The notes: generated from the letters alone by a model not told the origin. 64,000 nucleotides of DNA from Paracholeplasma morum (GCF_016907055.1 NZ_JAFBBG010000005.1:62001-126000), one strand, 5' to 3'; positions 26,805 to 35,205 are shown, counted from the first letter of the stretch. Made by a program: numbers and translations.

Positions 26805-27050
26805 ATGGAAAAAGAAGTTATTGTAAAGAGCACTACTGGATTACATGCTAGCCTAGCAGTAAAAATCGTTCAAACTGCATCAAAGTATGCTGTTAATATC
26901 GAATTACACTACAAGGACAAAGTTGTTGATCTTAAATCTATTTTAGGATTAATGTCACTAGCTATCCCACAAGGTGAAAACGTTAGAATCGTAGCCTCTG
27001 GTCAAAATGCTGAAGAAGCCATTAAAGATATCTCAGCAATTTTAGGATAA
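26805..27050 (+). CDS. ptsH: HPr-like phosphocarrier protein with altered active site
   Basis: An 81-residue HPr. ATG 26805 follows GAAAGGTGA. The regulatory Ser45 (Ser46 in standard numbering) lies in an intact KSILGLMSL loop, so HPr kinase could phosphorylate it and make the CcpA co-regulator. The catalytic site reads TGLHASLAV: His14 (His15) is kept, but the nearly invariant Arg17 is Ser and Pro18 is Leu, which should weaken PTS phosphotransfer. It may thus be a Crh-like signalling protein rather than a sugar-transport carrier. Lies between the XRE-cupin regulator and tpiA. Confidence 0.85.
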   Translation: MEKEVIVKSTTGLHASLAVKIVQTASKYAVNIELHYKDKVVDLKSILGLMSLAIPQGENVRIVASGQNAEEAIKDISAILG

Positions 27051-27059
27051 GGAGTATTT

Positions 27060-27824
27060 ATGAACAAACATAGAATACCTGTTATAGCAGGTAACTGGAA
27101 AATGTATAAAACACGTGATGAAGCATTACAATTCATTTACGCTGTGAATCAAGAAATGCCTTCAAGAGATGAAGTTGAAACCGTTATTTGTGCAAATGAC
27201 GTTTTATTGAGAGACCTAGTTAAAAGACAAGGTGAATCATTAAAGATTGGTGCACAAAACATGCACTTCGCAGAAAACGGAGCATTCACTGGGGAAACCT
27301 CTCCACTTGTATTAGAAACTACAGGTGTTGCCTATGTTATTATTGGACATAGCGAAAGAAGAGCAATGTTTAATGAAACAGACGAAACTGTGAACTTAAA
27401 AGTTCATTCAGCGATTAAACATGACTTAACACCGATCGTATGTGTTGGCGAATCCTTAGAGATAAGAGAAGCAGGCACAACAAACGAAGTTGTTAAAAAC
27501 CAAATTATTAAAGCTTATGCTAACTTAAACGATAAAGATGCATTAAGCACAATCGTTGCTTATGAACCAATTTGGGCAATCGGTACTGGCAAAACTGCTA
27601 CACCTGAACAAGCAGAAGAAACCATTAAAGCGATCCGTGATGTATTAGCTTCATTATATGGTGAAGTTGCATCAAAGATTCGTATTTTATATGGTGGATC
27701 TGTTAATGCTAAAAACATCGATGCTTTACTTGCAAAAGAAAACATTGATGGCGCATTAGTTGGTGGCGCATCTCTAGATGTATCAAGCTACTTAACACTA
27801 GTTAAAGCTGCATTAAACAAATAA
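27060..27824 (+). CDS. tpiA: Triosephosphate isomerase
   Basis: A 254-residue TIM-barrel enzyme interconverting dihydroxyacetone phosphate and glyceraldehyde-3-phosphate. N-terminal GNWKMYK with catalytic Lys, IIGHSERR with catalytic His, AYEPIWAIGTGK with catalytic Glu and the flexible loop, and phosphate-binding YGGSV and LVGGASL are all present. AAGGAG precedes ATG 27060. Last gene of the pgk operon, closed by a terminator. Confidence 0.97.
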   Translation: MNKHRIPVIAGNWKMYKTRDEALQFIYAVNQEMPSRDEVETVICANDVLLRDLVKRQGESLKIGAQNMHFAENGAFTGETSPLVLETTGVAYVIIGHSERRAMFNETDETVNLKVHSAIKHDLTPIVCVGESLEIREAGTTNEVVKNQIIKAYANLNDKDALSTIVAYEPIWAIGTGKTATPEQAEETIKAIRDVLASLYGEVASKIRILYGGSVNAKNIDALLAKENIDGALVGGASLDVSSYLTLVKAALNK

Positions 27825-27827
27825 TTC

Positions 27828-27869
27828 TAAGCGCATTTACAAGAAATTGTGAGTGCGCTTATTTTTTTT
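27828..27869 (+). terminator. Terminator of the pgk-tpiA operon
   Basis: TAAGCGCA pairs with TGCGCTTA across an 18-base loop, followed by eight T. Confidence 0.85.
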
Positions 27870-27893
27870 GGTTGCTTTTAAAAATTACTTGAT

Positions 27894-27940
27894 TATAATA
27901 TCAATTAGGTGTGAAAACCACAGGTACACCACTAGGGGAT
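27894..27940 (+). promoter_or_regulatory. Promoter and short hairpin leader of the permease gene
   Basis: TATAAT lies at 27894-27899. The leader of about 38 bases contains GGTGT...ACACC (27908-27929), a short hairpin directly in front of the AGGGGAT ribosome site. Confidence 0.45.
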
Positions 27941-27943
27941 AAT

Positions 27944-29062
27944 ATGTCAAAAATCAAAGATTTTTTTCTTAAAGATAAGGTATTCTTAATTGCATTTATT
28001 GTTGCGCTTATATCGGTTTTTTTAAATCCAAACTTTAAAGACTATCCAAGTTTTATAAACTATAAAGTCTTAATTGTCATGTTTACGTTAATGCTTGCAG
28101 TATCAGGTATGACGCATCAAAACCTATTCACTGTAATTGCGGTGAAGATGGTTAAACATTTAAAAGACATGCGTACGATTGCGCTTGTAATCGTCCTTAT
28201 TAGTTTCTTCTTAGGAATGCTACTAACCAATGATGCTGTACTATTGACACTTGTACCATTTACATTGTTTGTAACATCAAAGATTAATAGACATAAAGAA
28301 GCCTTAATCATTGTTATCTTACAAACGTTAGCAGCTAACTTGGGTTCAGCGCTTACCCCAATGGGGGATCCGCAAAACATTTTCCTATATACTAATTTTG
28401 ATTTATCTTTTTGGACATTTATGTCAAAAACAGCAGTGATCACAATCACGGGGTTTATTCTTTTAGTCATTTCTATATTTATCATTTTCAAACAAGATGA
28501 AGTACATCCGATTGTTGAAGAATTTAAGATTAAGGACAAACGTATTTACATATTCTTTGTCATCTTCCTGATTGGTATTTTAACCGTCTTACATGTCATC
28601 CCTGAATGGGTTACCTTGCCAGTAGTAGTAGCAATAGGATTAGTTTTTGGACGAAATGAATTTAAGAATGTCGATTATCACTTGTTATTGACATTCACGA
28701 TGTTTTTCATCTTCACTGGAAATATCGGTGAAATACAAGCCGTTAATGATTTCTTTAGTGGAATCTTGACCAGTGAATCCAGTGTATTTTTCACAGGGCT
28801 ATTAGTCTCTCAAGTTATTTCGAACGTACCTGCAACGGTACTGTTATCGGCATTTACTCCAACAGCTTATTTGCTAAACTTACTTCAAGGCGTTAATGTG
28901 GGTTCAATGGGAACTTTAGTTGGGTCACTTGCGAGTTTAATTACGTTTAAGTTTGTGATCAAACTATATCCAGAGAGATTTAAAGAGTATTTAGCCAAGT
29001 ATACGTTGATTTCTATTATCTATATGGCAGTCATTATCAGTGTAATATTCTTACTACGCTAG
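27944..29062 (+). CDS. ArsB/NhaD-type (ion transporter superfamily) membrane permease
   Basis: A 372-residue polytopic protein with about ten hydrophobic segments. The two re-entrant hallmarks of the ArsB/NhaD/SLC13 superfamily are present: LLTNDAVLLTLVPF near residue 100 and SNVPATVLLSAFTP near 305, each the N-terminal edge of a helical hairpin. Substrates in this group range from arsenite and Na+ to dicarboxylates and sulfate, and nothing here fixes the choice. ATG 27944 with AGGGGAT is preferred to GTG 27911, which would place the leader hairpin in the coding region. It is a single gene with its own promoter and terminator. Confidence 0.8.
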   Translation: MSKIKDFFLKDKVFLIAFIVALISVFLNPNFKDYPSFINYKVLIVMFTLMLAVSGMTHQNLFTVIAVKMVKHLKDMRTIALVIVLISFFLGMLLTNDAVLLTLVPFTLFVTSKINRHKEALIIVILQTLAANLGSALTPMGDPQNIFLYTNFDLSFWTFMSKTAVITITGFILLVISIFIIFKQDEVHPIVEEFKIKDKRIYIFFVIFLIGILTVLHVIPEWVTLPVVVAIGLVFGRNEFKNVDYHLLLTFTMFFIFTGNIGEIQAVNDFFSGILTSESSVFFTGLLVSQVISNVPATVLLSAFTPTAYLLNLLQGVNVGSMGTLVGSLASLITFKFVIKLYPERFKEYLAKYTLISIIYMAVIISVIFLLR

Positions 29063-29081
29063 ACTTCGGTCTAGTTTTTTT
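29059..29081 (+). terminator. Terminator after the permease gene
   Basis: CTAGAC-TTCG-GTCTAG hairpin overlapping the stop codon, then seven T. Confidence 0.88.
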
Positions 29082-29091
29082 GTTTTCTAAA

Positions 29092-29119
29092 CAAAAAAGA
29101 CTAAGATTTCTCTTAGTCT
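29092..29119 (-). terminator. Terminator of rpsD
   Basis: On the reverse strand, AGACTAAGA-GAAA-TCTTAGTCT followed by a U tract. Confidence 0.85.
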
Positions 29120-29135
29120 AATTAGTTAGTGCGGA

Positions 29136-29735
29136 TTAACGGTTGTAGAATTCAACGATTAATTGTTCTTTGATTTCTGGTAAGATTTCATTTCTTTCAG
29201 GGTATCTTACGAATGTTCCCACTAATGTGTCAACATCGAATGATACGAATTCTTTACGTGCAACCATTTTTTCTAAAGCTTGTTTAATAACAACTAAGTC
29301 TTTAGAAGTTTCACGTAAGGATACTTTTTGGCCTGGAGTTAAGCGATAAGAAGCAATGTCTACTTTCTTTCCGTCTACTAAGAAATGTCCATGGTTAACA
29401 AGTTGTCTAGCTTGAGCACGTGATGCTGCGAAACCTAAACGATATACCACGTTGTCTAATCTTGATTCTAATAGTTTCAAGAAGTTTTCACCGTGTACAC
29501 CTTGAAGTTTGTTAGCTTCTAAGAAAGTCTTATGGAATTGCTTTTCAGAAACACCATACGTAAAACGTACTTTTTGTTTTTCTTGTAGCTGTGTACCATA
29601 GTCACTTAATTTGCTTCTTCTTTGACCGTGTTGACCTGGAGCGTAAGGACGACGTTGTAATTCTTTACCAGTTTCTGATAGAGAATAGTTTAAACGACGT
29701 GAAACCTTCCAAGATGGTCCTGTGTATCTACTCAT
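29136..29735 (-). CDS. rpsD: 30S ribosomal protein S4
   Basis: A 199-residue primary 16S rRNA-binding protein of the small subunit. The start is ATG 29735 ([10 protein letters not shown]) behind a strong AAGGAGG; a longer ORF adds 15 unsupported residues. It has GQHGQ, the S4 RNA-binding domain ([27 protein letters not shown]) and the expected C-terminus. Transcribed alone from a consensus promoter with a long structured leader, as in Bacillus, where S4 represses its own gene. Confidence 0.97.
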   Translation of the reverse strand: MSRYTGPSWKVSRRLNYSLSETGKELQRRPYAPGQHGQRRSKLSDYGTQLQEKQKVRFTYGVSEKQFHKTFLEANKLQGVHGENFLKLLESRLDNVVYRLGFAASRAQARQLVNHGHFLVDGKKVDIASYRLTPGQKVSLRETSKDLVVIKQALEKMVARKEFVSFDVDTLVGTFVRYPERNEILPEIKEQLIVEFYNR

Positions 29736-29742
29736 AATTTTT

Positions 29743-29888
29743 ACCTCCTTATAGTATGTGGTGGTAAAAAATGCATTCACAAAGTTTAAGGTGATCAGCT
29801 TAACGTTTTCGCCTAAAGCAGAAGGTTACTTGCAACCCCATTGGGAAGTGATCTAGTCTTAAATTGTTTTTGCCTGCTTTTACCGACA
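29743..29888 (-). ncRNA. Structured 5' leader of rpsD, probable S4 autoregulatory element
   Basis: About 145 bases between promoter and ribosome site. On the reverse strand, AAAGCAG near the 5' end pairs with CTGCTTT, enclosing a GGTTGC/GTAACC hairpin, and two GATCAC/GTGATC-type repeats could form a second pairing. Firmicutes rpsD genes carry such S4-binding leaders; the identity here is by position and structure, not by a consensus search. Confidence 0.5.
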
Positions 29889-29894
29889 AGCATG

Positions 29895-29923
29895 ATTATA
29901 CACAAAAAGGAATTGAATGTCAA
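29895..29923 (-). promoter_or_regulatory. Consensus promoter of rpsD
   Basis: Reverse strand: TTGACA (29923-29918), 17-bp spacer, TATAAT (29900-29895). It abuts the stop codon of the upstream reverse gene. Confidence 0.85.
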
Positions 29924-30367
29924 TTATATTTCATATAAGTCAACGACTATCTTCGCGAACTCGATAAAAAAGGTTTGAGTTTTTTCATCAAAACGGTTAA
30001 ATAGTGTAGAATCTATGTCTAATACGCCAATGCCAATACCATTTTTAAATAGGGGAATCACAAGTTCTGAATTAGAATTTGAGTCACAAGCAATGTGTCC
30101 GTCAAACTGGTGCACATCAGGGACATTTAAGACTTCTTTTCTTTGGTATGCCGTACCACAGACTCCTTTGCCTAAGTCTATTTCTACACAAGCTGGAAGT
30201 CCTTGAAATGGGCCTAAAATGAGTTTGTTATCCTCTAGTAAATAAAACCCTGCCCAGTTTAACTCTTCGATATAAGCTTTGATAAAAGCACTCGCATTTG
30301 ATAATAAAGATAAATTATTTTTTGATCCCTCTAAAAGAGATTTTCCGCTTTCTAATAATAAGTTCAT
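29924..30367 (-). CDS. Free methionine-(R)-sulfoxide reductase, GAF-domain (YtsP/MsrC type)
   Basis: A 147-residue single GAF domain. The three redox cysteines of fRMsr are present in their motifs: LPACVEID, GKGVCGTA and the resolving HIACDSNSNSE, together with VPDVHQFDGH. The enzyme reduces free Met-R-O with thioredoxin and belongs to the oxidative-stress defence. ATG 30367 follows GAGGTGATT. Its neighbour rpsD lies in the same arrangement as ytsP-rpsD of Bacillus, and thiI diverges on the other side. Confidence 0.9.
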   Translation of the reverse strand: MNLLLESGKSLLEGSKNNLSLLSNASAFIKAYIEELNWAGFYLLEDNKLILGPFQGLPACVEIDLGKGVCGTAYQRKEVLNVPDVHQFDGHIACDSNSNSELVIPLFKNGIGIGVLDIDSTLFNRFDEKTQTFFIEFAKIVVDLYEI

Positions 30368-30441
30368 TCAATCACCTCGTTACTAGTTTATATTATAACA
30401 AAGTTTTAAAAAAATTATGTTAAAATAGTAACGGTGATTAT

Positions 30442-31713
30442 ATGTCAAATTATGATAAAGTATTAATCCGTTTCGGGGATTTAATGCTAAAAGGAAAGAA
30501 TCAAAGATTATTCAGAGAAAAAGCGATTGCGCTCTTAAAGAAAAACGTCAGTGATCTCAATGTTGTTTTAGAAAGACGTCATGACCGTTTATTCTTAGTG
30601 CTTAATGATACAGATGAAAAAGAACTAGTAAAAAGACTTATGAGAGTCTCTGGTATTGGATCATTTAGTTTTGTTGTAACTACAGAACCTAACTATGATG
30701 TGCTTGCCCAAAAGGCGATTGAACTCATAAAAAAGGAAGTTAAACAAGTTAAAACGTTTAAAGTAGAAACCAAACGTGTGGATAAGTCACTCGACTTAAC
30801 CTCACAAGAGATTTCTCAACTACTGTCGAAAATGATTTTAAAAGAGACATCACATTTACTAAAAGTGGATGTGAGAAATCCAGAACTCACTGTCTATTTT
30901 GAAGTTAGGGAAGAAGAAGCCTTTATATACCTAGATTCAATTAAAGGATTGGGCGGCTTTCCAGTCGGTGCAGCTGGGAAAGGATTACTTCTGTTATCTG
31001 GCGGAATAGACTCACCTGTCGCTGGATTTTATGCGATGAAACAAGGCTTGGAAATCGAAGGTATCCATTTTGAATCTACGCCAATGACTTCCATTGAATC
31101 TGCACAAAAAGTCATCGATTTATCGAAAAAGATGAGTTTATATGCTCAAAGACACGAAATTAAGATACACATGGTGCCTTTTTTCAGACTACATGAAGAA
31201 ATCATTAAACGTGTATCCCCAAGTTATACCATCACAGTGATGCGTAGAATGATGTTTAGGGTCGCACAAAAACTAGCAGAGAAGAAAAATTGCTTAGTGC
31301 TTGTAACTGGAGAATCCATGGGGCAAGTAGCCTCTCAAACCATCGAATCGATGGTTGCCATTGAAGCTGTAACAACCATACCGATTTTTAGACCACTCAT
31401 CACTATGGATAAACAAGAAATCATTACGGTATCTAAAAACATTGATACTTATGATTTATCGATCTTGCCATTTGAAGATTGCTGCACAGTATACACACCA
31501 AAGAATGCGACAACCGCGCCTTCAATCAAAAAAGCAGAAATCAATGAACACTTCATGGAAGACATTGAAGGCATTATTGATGATATTATCGATAGAACCA
31601 TTACAATCACAGTAGGTCCAAACACAAATATTGATTTAACCCAATACGGATTTACGGTAAGTGAAGCTTGGGAGGCTTATAATGATCACATCCAAAGACA
31701 ACGACAAGATTAA
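30442..31713 (+). CDS. thiI: tRNA 4-thiouridine synthetase ThiI
   Basis: A 423-residue enzyme that adenylates U8 of tRNA before sulfur transfer and can also supply thiamine-thiazole sulfur. N-terminal ferredoxin-like and THUMP domains (residues about 60-165) are followed by the PP-loop LLSGGIDSPVAGF near residue 184 and the conserved VTGESMGQVASQT. A FEDCCTVYTPKN segment carries the core Cys. There is no C-terminal rhodanese domain, as in Gram-positive ThiI. ATG 30442 follows GGTGAT. The next gene starts 32 bases before its stop. Confidence 0.95.
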   Translation: MSNYDKVLIRFGDLMLKGKNQRLFREKAIALLKKNVSDLNVVLERRHDRLFLVLNDTDEKELVKRLMRVSGIGSFSFVVTTEPNYDVLAQKAIELIKKEVKQVKTFKVETKRVDKSLDLTSQEISQLLSKMILKETSHLLKVDVRNPELTVYFEVREEEAFIYLDSIKGLGGFPVGAAGKGLLLLSGGIDSPVAGFYAMKQGLEIEGIHFESTPMTSIESAQKVIDLSKKMSLYAQRHEIKIHMVPFFRLHEEIIKRVSPSYTITVMRRMMFRVAQKLAEKKNCLVLVTGESMGQVASQTIESMVAIEAVTTIPIFRPLITMDKQEIITVSKNIDTYDLSILPFEDCCTVYTPKNATTAPSIKKAEINEHFMEDIEGIIDDIIDRTITITVGPNTNIDLTQYGFTVSEAWEAYNDHIQRQRQD

Positions 31714-32386
31714 GTATCTTTTAAAATTACATACCAAGAAATATAGAGATCAATTTAATGCATTCCTAGTTTTCGGAGATCATCAAATCGAAGAAGCGAA
31801 TAAGAATGGCTATTCATTGGATTTATATACCTCTAACCCTAATAAAAAAGGTGAGCTCATCAGTGAAGCATTAATGAAGCTAGTGTCCCTAACAGAAACC
31901 CCAATGGATTCCTTGGGGATTGCGAAGAAGAAAGAGGAAGCAACTTACTCAAAAAGGATTTTGATGCTTGATGGCATCCAAGACCCAGGTAACATGGGAA
32001 CGCTTATTCGTAGTGCCATAGGATTTGGATTCAATACCATCATTTCGAGTCTTGATTCCGTGGACTATTACCATGAGCGTTCAATAAGAGCCACTCAAGG
32101 CAATCTCTTTTATGCCAACCTAGTCAAAGCCCCTCTAAAAGAACGCATTCAAGCACTAAAGTTTTTAGGGTATAAAGTTTATGTAACTTCGTTAAAGAAA
32201 TCTAAAGATATTAAGACCATTAGCCCTTCTGAAAAATGCGTAGTCGTATTAGGCAATGAAGGCAGTGGTGTATCACAAGCCATAATCGATATGGCAGATG
32301 AACTCGTAAGAATCAAAACTAATGATATCGAATCATTGAATGTCGCAATGGCAGGAACCATCATCATGTACGAATGGCAGGTGTAG
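31682..32386 (+). CDS. SpoU/TrmH-family RNA 2'-O-methyltransferase
   Basis: A 234-residue SPOUT methyltransferase. ATG 31682 lies within thiI, behind GGGAGG, and the reading frames overlap by 32 bases. An N-terminal L30e-like substrate-binding part (ITSKDNDKIKYLLKLHTKKY) is followed by the knotted domain with the three SpoU motifs: LDGIQDPGNMGTLIRSA, VVVLGNEGSGVSQ and IESLNVAMAGTIIMYE. Such enzymes modify 23S rRNA or tRNA; the exact nucleotide cannot be told. Co-transcribed with thiI and a TIM-barrel-like protein. Confidence 0.9.
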   Translation: MITSKDNDKIKYLLKLHTKKYRDQFNAFLVFGDHQIEEANKNGYSLDLYTSNPNKKGELISEALMKLVSLTETPMDSLGIAKKKEEATYSKRILMLDGIQDPGNMGTLIRSAIGFGFNTIISSLDSVDYYHERSIRATQGNLFYANLVKAPLKERIQALKFLGYKVYVTSLKKSKDIKTISPSEKCVVVLGNEGSGVSQAIIDMADELVRIKTNDIESLNVAMAGTIIMYEWQV

Positions 32387-32389
32387 ATT

Positions 32390-33262
32390 ATGAGTAACAT
32401 AACAGCGTTTTTAGACCATTTTGATAAAGACTTCGAGTCACAATTAAATCTAGCAATTAAAACCGGCATTAAGCACATCTCGATGCGTTTTTTTGGCGAT
32501 AAACAGTTAAAGGATTTGACGGTTGATGAAATCAAAACGTATCAATCTATACTCAAAAAACATAAGATGGGCATCTCTATGTTGGACGCTAAATTGGATT
32601 ATCACATTATTCAGTACGACAAGAGTCAACTGGATTCCGTGGTTAATAATGCAGAGCTTTTACAAGCGAAAATTTTATTGATGGACTTGCCTAAACTAGA
32701 TGATTTTGATCTTCAACACGATTTGCTGATTGCGTTTGTTAAATCTGTCCTCGAAGATAACAAAAAGAAACATTTTCAAATTGTATTCAAGATGAATGAT
32801 ACCTATAAACCTGGCGTACTTGCATTCTTAATCAATAGTATCAAATCAATCAAGTTCCAATTTGATTGTGGACACTTGATTAACTTACAGGCAAGTGTCA
32901 CAACCACCTACCGAATCATGAAGAAGAACATCGAATCCATATTGGTTTATGATGTAGATAAGGATAAAGAATCTTCATTATTAGGATATGGGAATACAGG
33001 AATTATTGATATCTTACAAAAAATGAAACGTGATGATTTTAAAGGCTATGCCTTAATTGACACTAACTTAATCGAGTACTTGAATCATAGAAACGACCAA
33101 AAACCTAAGAAACGTTTCTTTGGATTATTCTCAAAAAACAAGAAACAAGTGGTTAAATATCAAAAGAATGATGCCATCCTTAAACTAAATGAAGAATCAC
33201 ACTTTGATTATGAATCGTTAATCGAAGTATACAAATCCGTTTTAGAGAAAATCCTACAATAA
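32390..33262 (+). CDS. Uncharacterised protein, possible TIM-barrel (xylose-isomerase-like)
   Basis: A 290-residue soluble protein starting four bases after the methyltransferase stop. Sections such as AIKTGIKHISMRFFG, a long central alternation of hydrophobic strands and helices, FQFDCGHLI and GYALIDTNLIEYL resemble sugar-phosphate isomerase/epimerase barrels, but the metal-ligand pattern is incomplete and I do not assign an activity. A very basic linker near residue 240 (KPKKRFFGLFSKNKK) is unusual. A terminator follows, so it closes the thiI operon. Confidence 0.65.
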   Translation: MSNITAFLDHFDKDFESQLNLAIKTGIKHISMRFFGDKQLKDLTVDEIKTYQSILKKHKMGISMLDAKLDYHIIQYDKSQLDSVVNNAELLQAKILLMDLPKLDDFDLQHDLLIAFVKSVLEDNKKKHFQIVFKMNDTYKPGVLAFLINSIKSIKFQFDCGHLINLQASVTTTYRIMKKNIESILVYDVDKDKESSLLGYGNTGIIDILQKMKRDDFKGYALIDTNLIEYLNHRNDQKPKKRFFGLFSKNKKQVVKYQKNDAILKLNEESHFDYESLIEVYKSVLEKILQ

Positions 33263-33269
33263 CTATAAG

Positions 33270-33302
33270 ACATCTACCAAAACATAAGTAGATGTTTTTT
33301 TT
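33270..33302 (+). terminator. Terminator of the thiI operon
   Basis: ACATCTAC pairs with GTAGATGT across a 10-base loop, then eight further T. Confidence 0.85.
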
Positions 33303-33306
33303 GCGT

Positions 33307-33333
33307 AAAAAAAGCTTAGGCAATCGCCTAAGC
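33307..33333 (-). terminator. Terminator of def
   Basis: On the reverse strand, GCTTAGGC-GATT-GCCTAAGC followed by seven U. Confidence 0.88.
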
Positions 33334-33340
33334 ACATGTT

Positions 33341-33904
33341 TTATTCCTCTTCTTCAAATAAAGGTTTTGCGTTTGGAATCTCAATGTATAGTTTTGAAGT
33401 ATACATGATGCCATCTAAATGATCATATTCGTGTTGGAATACGGTTGCGGTATATCCACTCAAAGTACCCTTTTTAAGGATGAAATCATTGGTTTGCAAA
33501 TCATAGACATAGGCCTCAAACTGAATGGATTGATGTCTGGGTGTTAATCCTATTGTTTCTCTGTCAACAGAAAGACAACCTTCCCCACCATTTAAAAATA
33601 CAATTTCATTTGAACGACTGATGATTCTTGGATTAACCACAATCATACTCGTTAAACTGCCATCCATATCATGAACATGCATTGCGAACATTCTTTTTGA
33701 AACATTGATTTGTGGCGCAGCTAAACCAACTCCAGGTCTCAAACCATATTTTTTTGATATCTCTTCATCTTGTGAATTAATAACGTATTGTAGTAGTGAA
33801 AATGCGATTTTACGGTCTGCTTCAGAAACAGGCATTTTTACCGGTTTGGCAACAGTTGTTAAAGTAGGATGACCTTCTCTAATAATGTCTTTCATTAATA
33901 TCAT
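33341..33904 (-). CDS. def: Peptide deformylase
   Basis: A 187-residue metalloenzyme that removes the N-terminal formyl group from new proteins. All three motifs are present: GVGLAAPQ, EGCLSV with the metal Cys, and HEYDHLDG with the two metal His and catalytic Glu. The insertions between motifs mark a type 2 (Gram-positive) enzyme. Start at ATG 33904, six bases from GAGGTG; a second ATG three codons in is possible. Single reverse-strand gene with its own terminator. Confidence 0.95.
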   Translation of the reverse strand: MILMKDIIREGHPTLTTVAKPVKMPVSEADRKIAFSLLQYVINSQDEEISKKYGLRPGVGLAAPQINVSKRMFAMHVHDMDGSLTSMIVVNPRIISRSNEIVFLNGGEGCLSVDRETIGLTPRHQSIQFEAYVYDLQTNDFILKKGTLSGYTATVFQHEYDHLDGIMYTSKLYIEIPNAKPLFEEEE

Positions 33905-34001
33905 AATAAACACCTCGTGTTAATTATAACATAATTTCTAATGAGGAGACTTATTTTGACAAAACACTAAAAAAAACGTATATTAATATTAGGTGATTTA
34001 T

Positions 34002-34397
34002 TTGAATAGAACGGAAATATTACTTAAAGCTTATGAAGTAGCAGACGAGATCAAAAGAAGTCCTGACTTCACTGAGTTATTAAGATTGAAGAAACATATA
34101 GAAGAAAACTTTAAAGAAGAGTCAAAAGCATATCAAATAGCGAATTCTAAGTTTGGTGAAATACAAGTTCTTGGTGGACAGTATCACCCGGACTTCAAAA
34201 AGACAGTTTTAGAACTTGCAAGTGCTAAAAAGACCCTCTTTGAAAAAGAAGAAGTGAAGAAGTACTTATCGCTTGAACAAAAAATTCAAGCCGATCTTGA
34301 TGATCTTTCTAGGGTATTAGCTTCGATTGTATCATCTCATGTAAAAGCCCCAAATGAGTTGGGCTTCTTAAAGGAGAGCAGTTGTCATGCAGGTTAA
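34002..34397 (+). CDS. ylbF: YlbF/YmcA-family protein (RicF-like)
   Basis: A 131-residue helical protein; TTG 34002 is preferred to GTG 33993 because AGGTGA lies at 33991-33996. It shows the YlbF/YmcA (DUF964) pattern of long helices with FTELLRLKKHIEENFKEE and a GGQYHPDFKK loop. In Bacillus the RicAFT proteins act with RNase Y in RNA maturation and biofilm or competence control. The stop overlaps ylbG by 11 bases, the same pair as in Bacillus. Confidence 0.8.
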   Translation: MNRTEILLKAYEVADEIKRSPDFTELLRLKKHIEENFKEESKAYQIANSKFGEIQVLGGQYHPDFKKTVLELASAKKTLFEKEEVKKYLSLEQKIQADLDDLSRVLASIVSSHVKAPNELGFLKESSCHAG

Positions 34398-34620
34398 CCG
34401 CATATCATATATTGTATATATTAAAAACGCAGAAGTCGTTAAAAGAATTAAAGAGTTAGATGTTAATGTGACTTACCATTCTCAAAAAGGTAAGTATGCA
34501 ACCATATACTTTGATAAGTCTAAGGAAAAAGAAATCAAAGTTTCATTAGAAAAAATGAAAGGCGTCAGCAAATTTGAGAAGAGCCTTTTGGAAGCACAAC
34601 AAGTTATTTTCGAAGTGTAA
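34387..34620 (+). CDS. ylbG: YlbG-family protein (DUF2129)
   Basis: A 77-residue small protein that starts inside the end of ylbF, behind AAGGAGAG. It matches YlbG: an N-terminal strand (RISYIVYIKN), a central QKGKYATIYFD turn and a helical end. Biochemical role unknown; conserved linkage with ylbF suggests a shared function in RNA turnover, which is inference. Confidence 0.82.
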   Translation: MQVNRISYIVYIKNAEVVKRIKELDVNVTYHSQKGKYATIYFDKSKEKEIKVSLEKMKGVSKFEKSLLEAQQVIFEV

Positions 34621-34631
34621 AGGAAAAATAC

Positions 34632-34659
34632 TTGACAAGAAAAACTTACTGAGTATAAT
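34632..34659 (+). promoter_or_regulatory. Promoter of rpsP-khpA
   Basis: TTGACA, 16-bp spacer, TATAAT: consensus sigma-A promoter 12 bases after the ylbG stop. Confidence 0.85.
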
Positions 34660-34688
34660 AGTAGTAGATACAAAGGAGTGAAAAAAAT

Positions 34689-34934
34689 ATGGTTAAAATT
34701 AGATTACAACGTTTTGGTTCAAACAAAAACCCATTTTACCGCGTAGTTGCTACAAACGCTACATCACCAAGAGATGGACGTTTCTTAGAAATCATCGGTA
34801 CATATGATCCAGTTAAATCACCTGCTGTCGTAAACATCGATAAAGAAAAAGCAGCTAAATGGATTGAAAATGGCGCAAAACCTACTGAAACAGTTAGAAG
34901 CTTATTTAAGAAATATTCAATTTTAGACAAATAA
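34689..34934 (+). CDS. rpsP: 30S ribosomal protein S16
   Basis: An 81-residue small-subunit protein with the diagnostic opening [19 protein letters not shown] and [14 protein letters not shown] precedes ATG 34689. First gene of the rpsP-khpA unit, which with rimM, trmD and rplS keeps the Bacillus order. ffh, which precedes rpsP in Bacillus, is not here. Confidence 0.97.
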   Translation: MVKIRLQRFGSNKNPFYRVVATNATSPRDGRFLEIIGTYDPVKSPAVVNIDKEKAAKWIENGAKPTETVRSLFKKYSILDK

Positions 34935-34956
34935 TACCAAAGGGGGATTCGTAAAA

Positions 34957-35205
34957 ATGGCTATTAATTATGATTTACTTATCAAAAATATCGTTACGCC
35001 ATTGGTGCTTCACCCTGAGGATGTACTTGTTAAAACACTTGCGGATGATGGATCGGACTTAGCTATTCAGATTCTTGTTAATCAGGAAGACCTAGGACGT
35101 GTCATTGGCAAGGGCGGAAAGATTGCCTCAGCCATTCGTACAATTGTTTATGCTGGTGCTTCTAAAGAAGGCAAGCACGTAAAAATTGACATTGATGCAT
35201 TTTAA
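34957..35205 (+). CDS. khpA: KH-domain RNA-binding protein KhpA (YlqC)
   Basis: An 82-residue single KH domain with the nucleic-acid-binding GKGG loop in LGRVIGKGGKIASAIRT. It partners with KhpB in RNA binding in Gram-positive bacteria, affecting division and translation. AAAGGGGG precedes ATG 34957. It sits between rpsP and rimM as in Bacillus and ends at a terminator. Confidence 0.93.
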   Translation: MAINYDLLIKNIVTPLVLHPEDVLVKTLADDGSDLAIQILVNQEDLGRVIGKGGKIASAIRTIVYAGASKEGKHVKIDIDAF

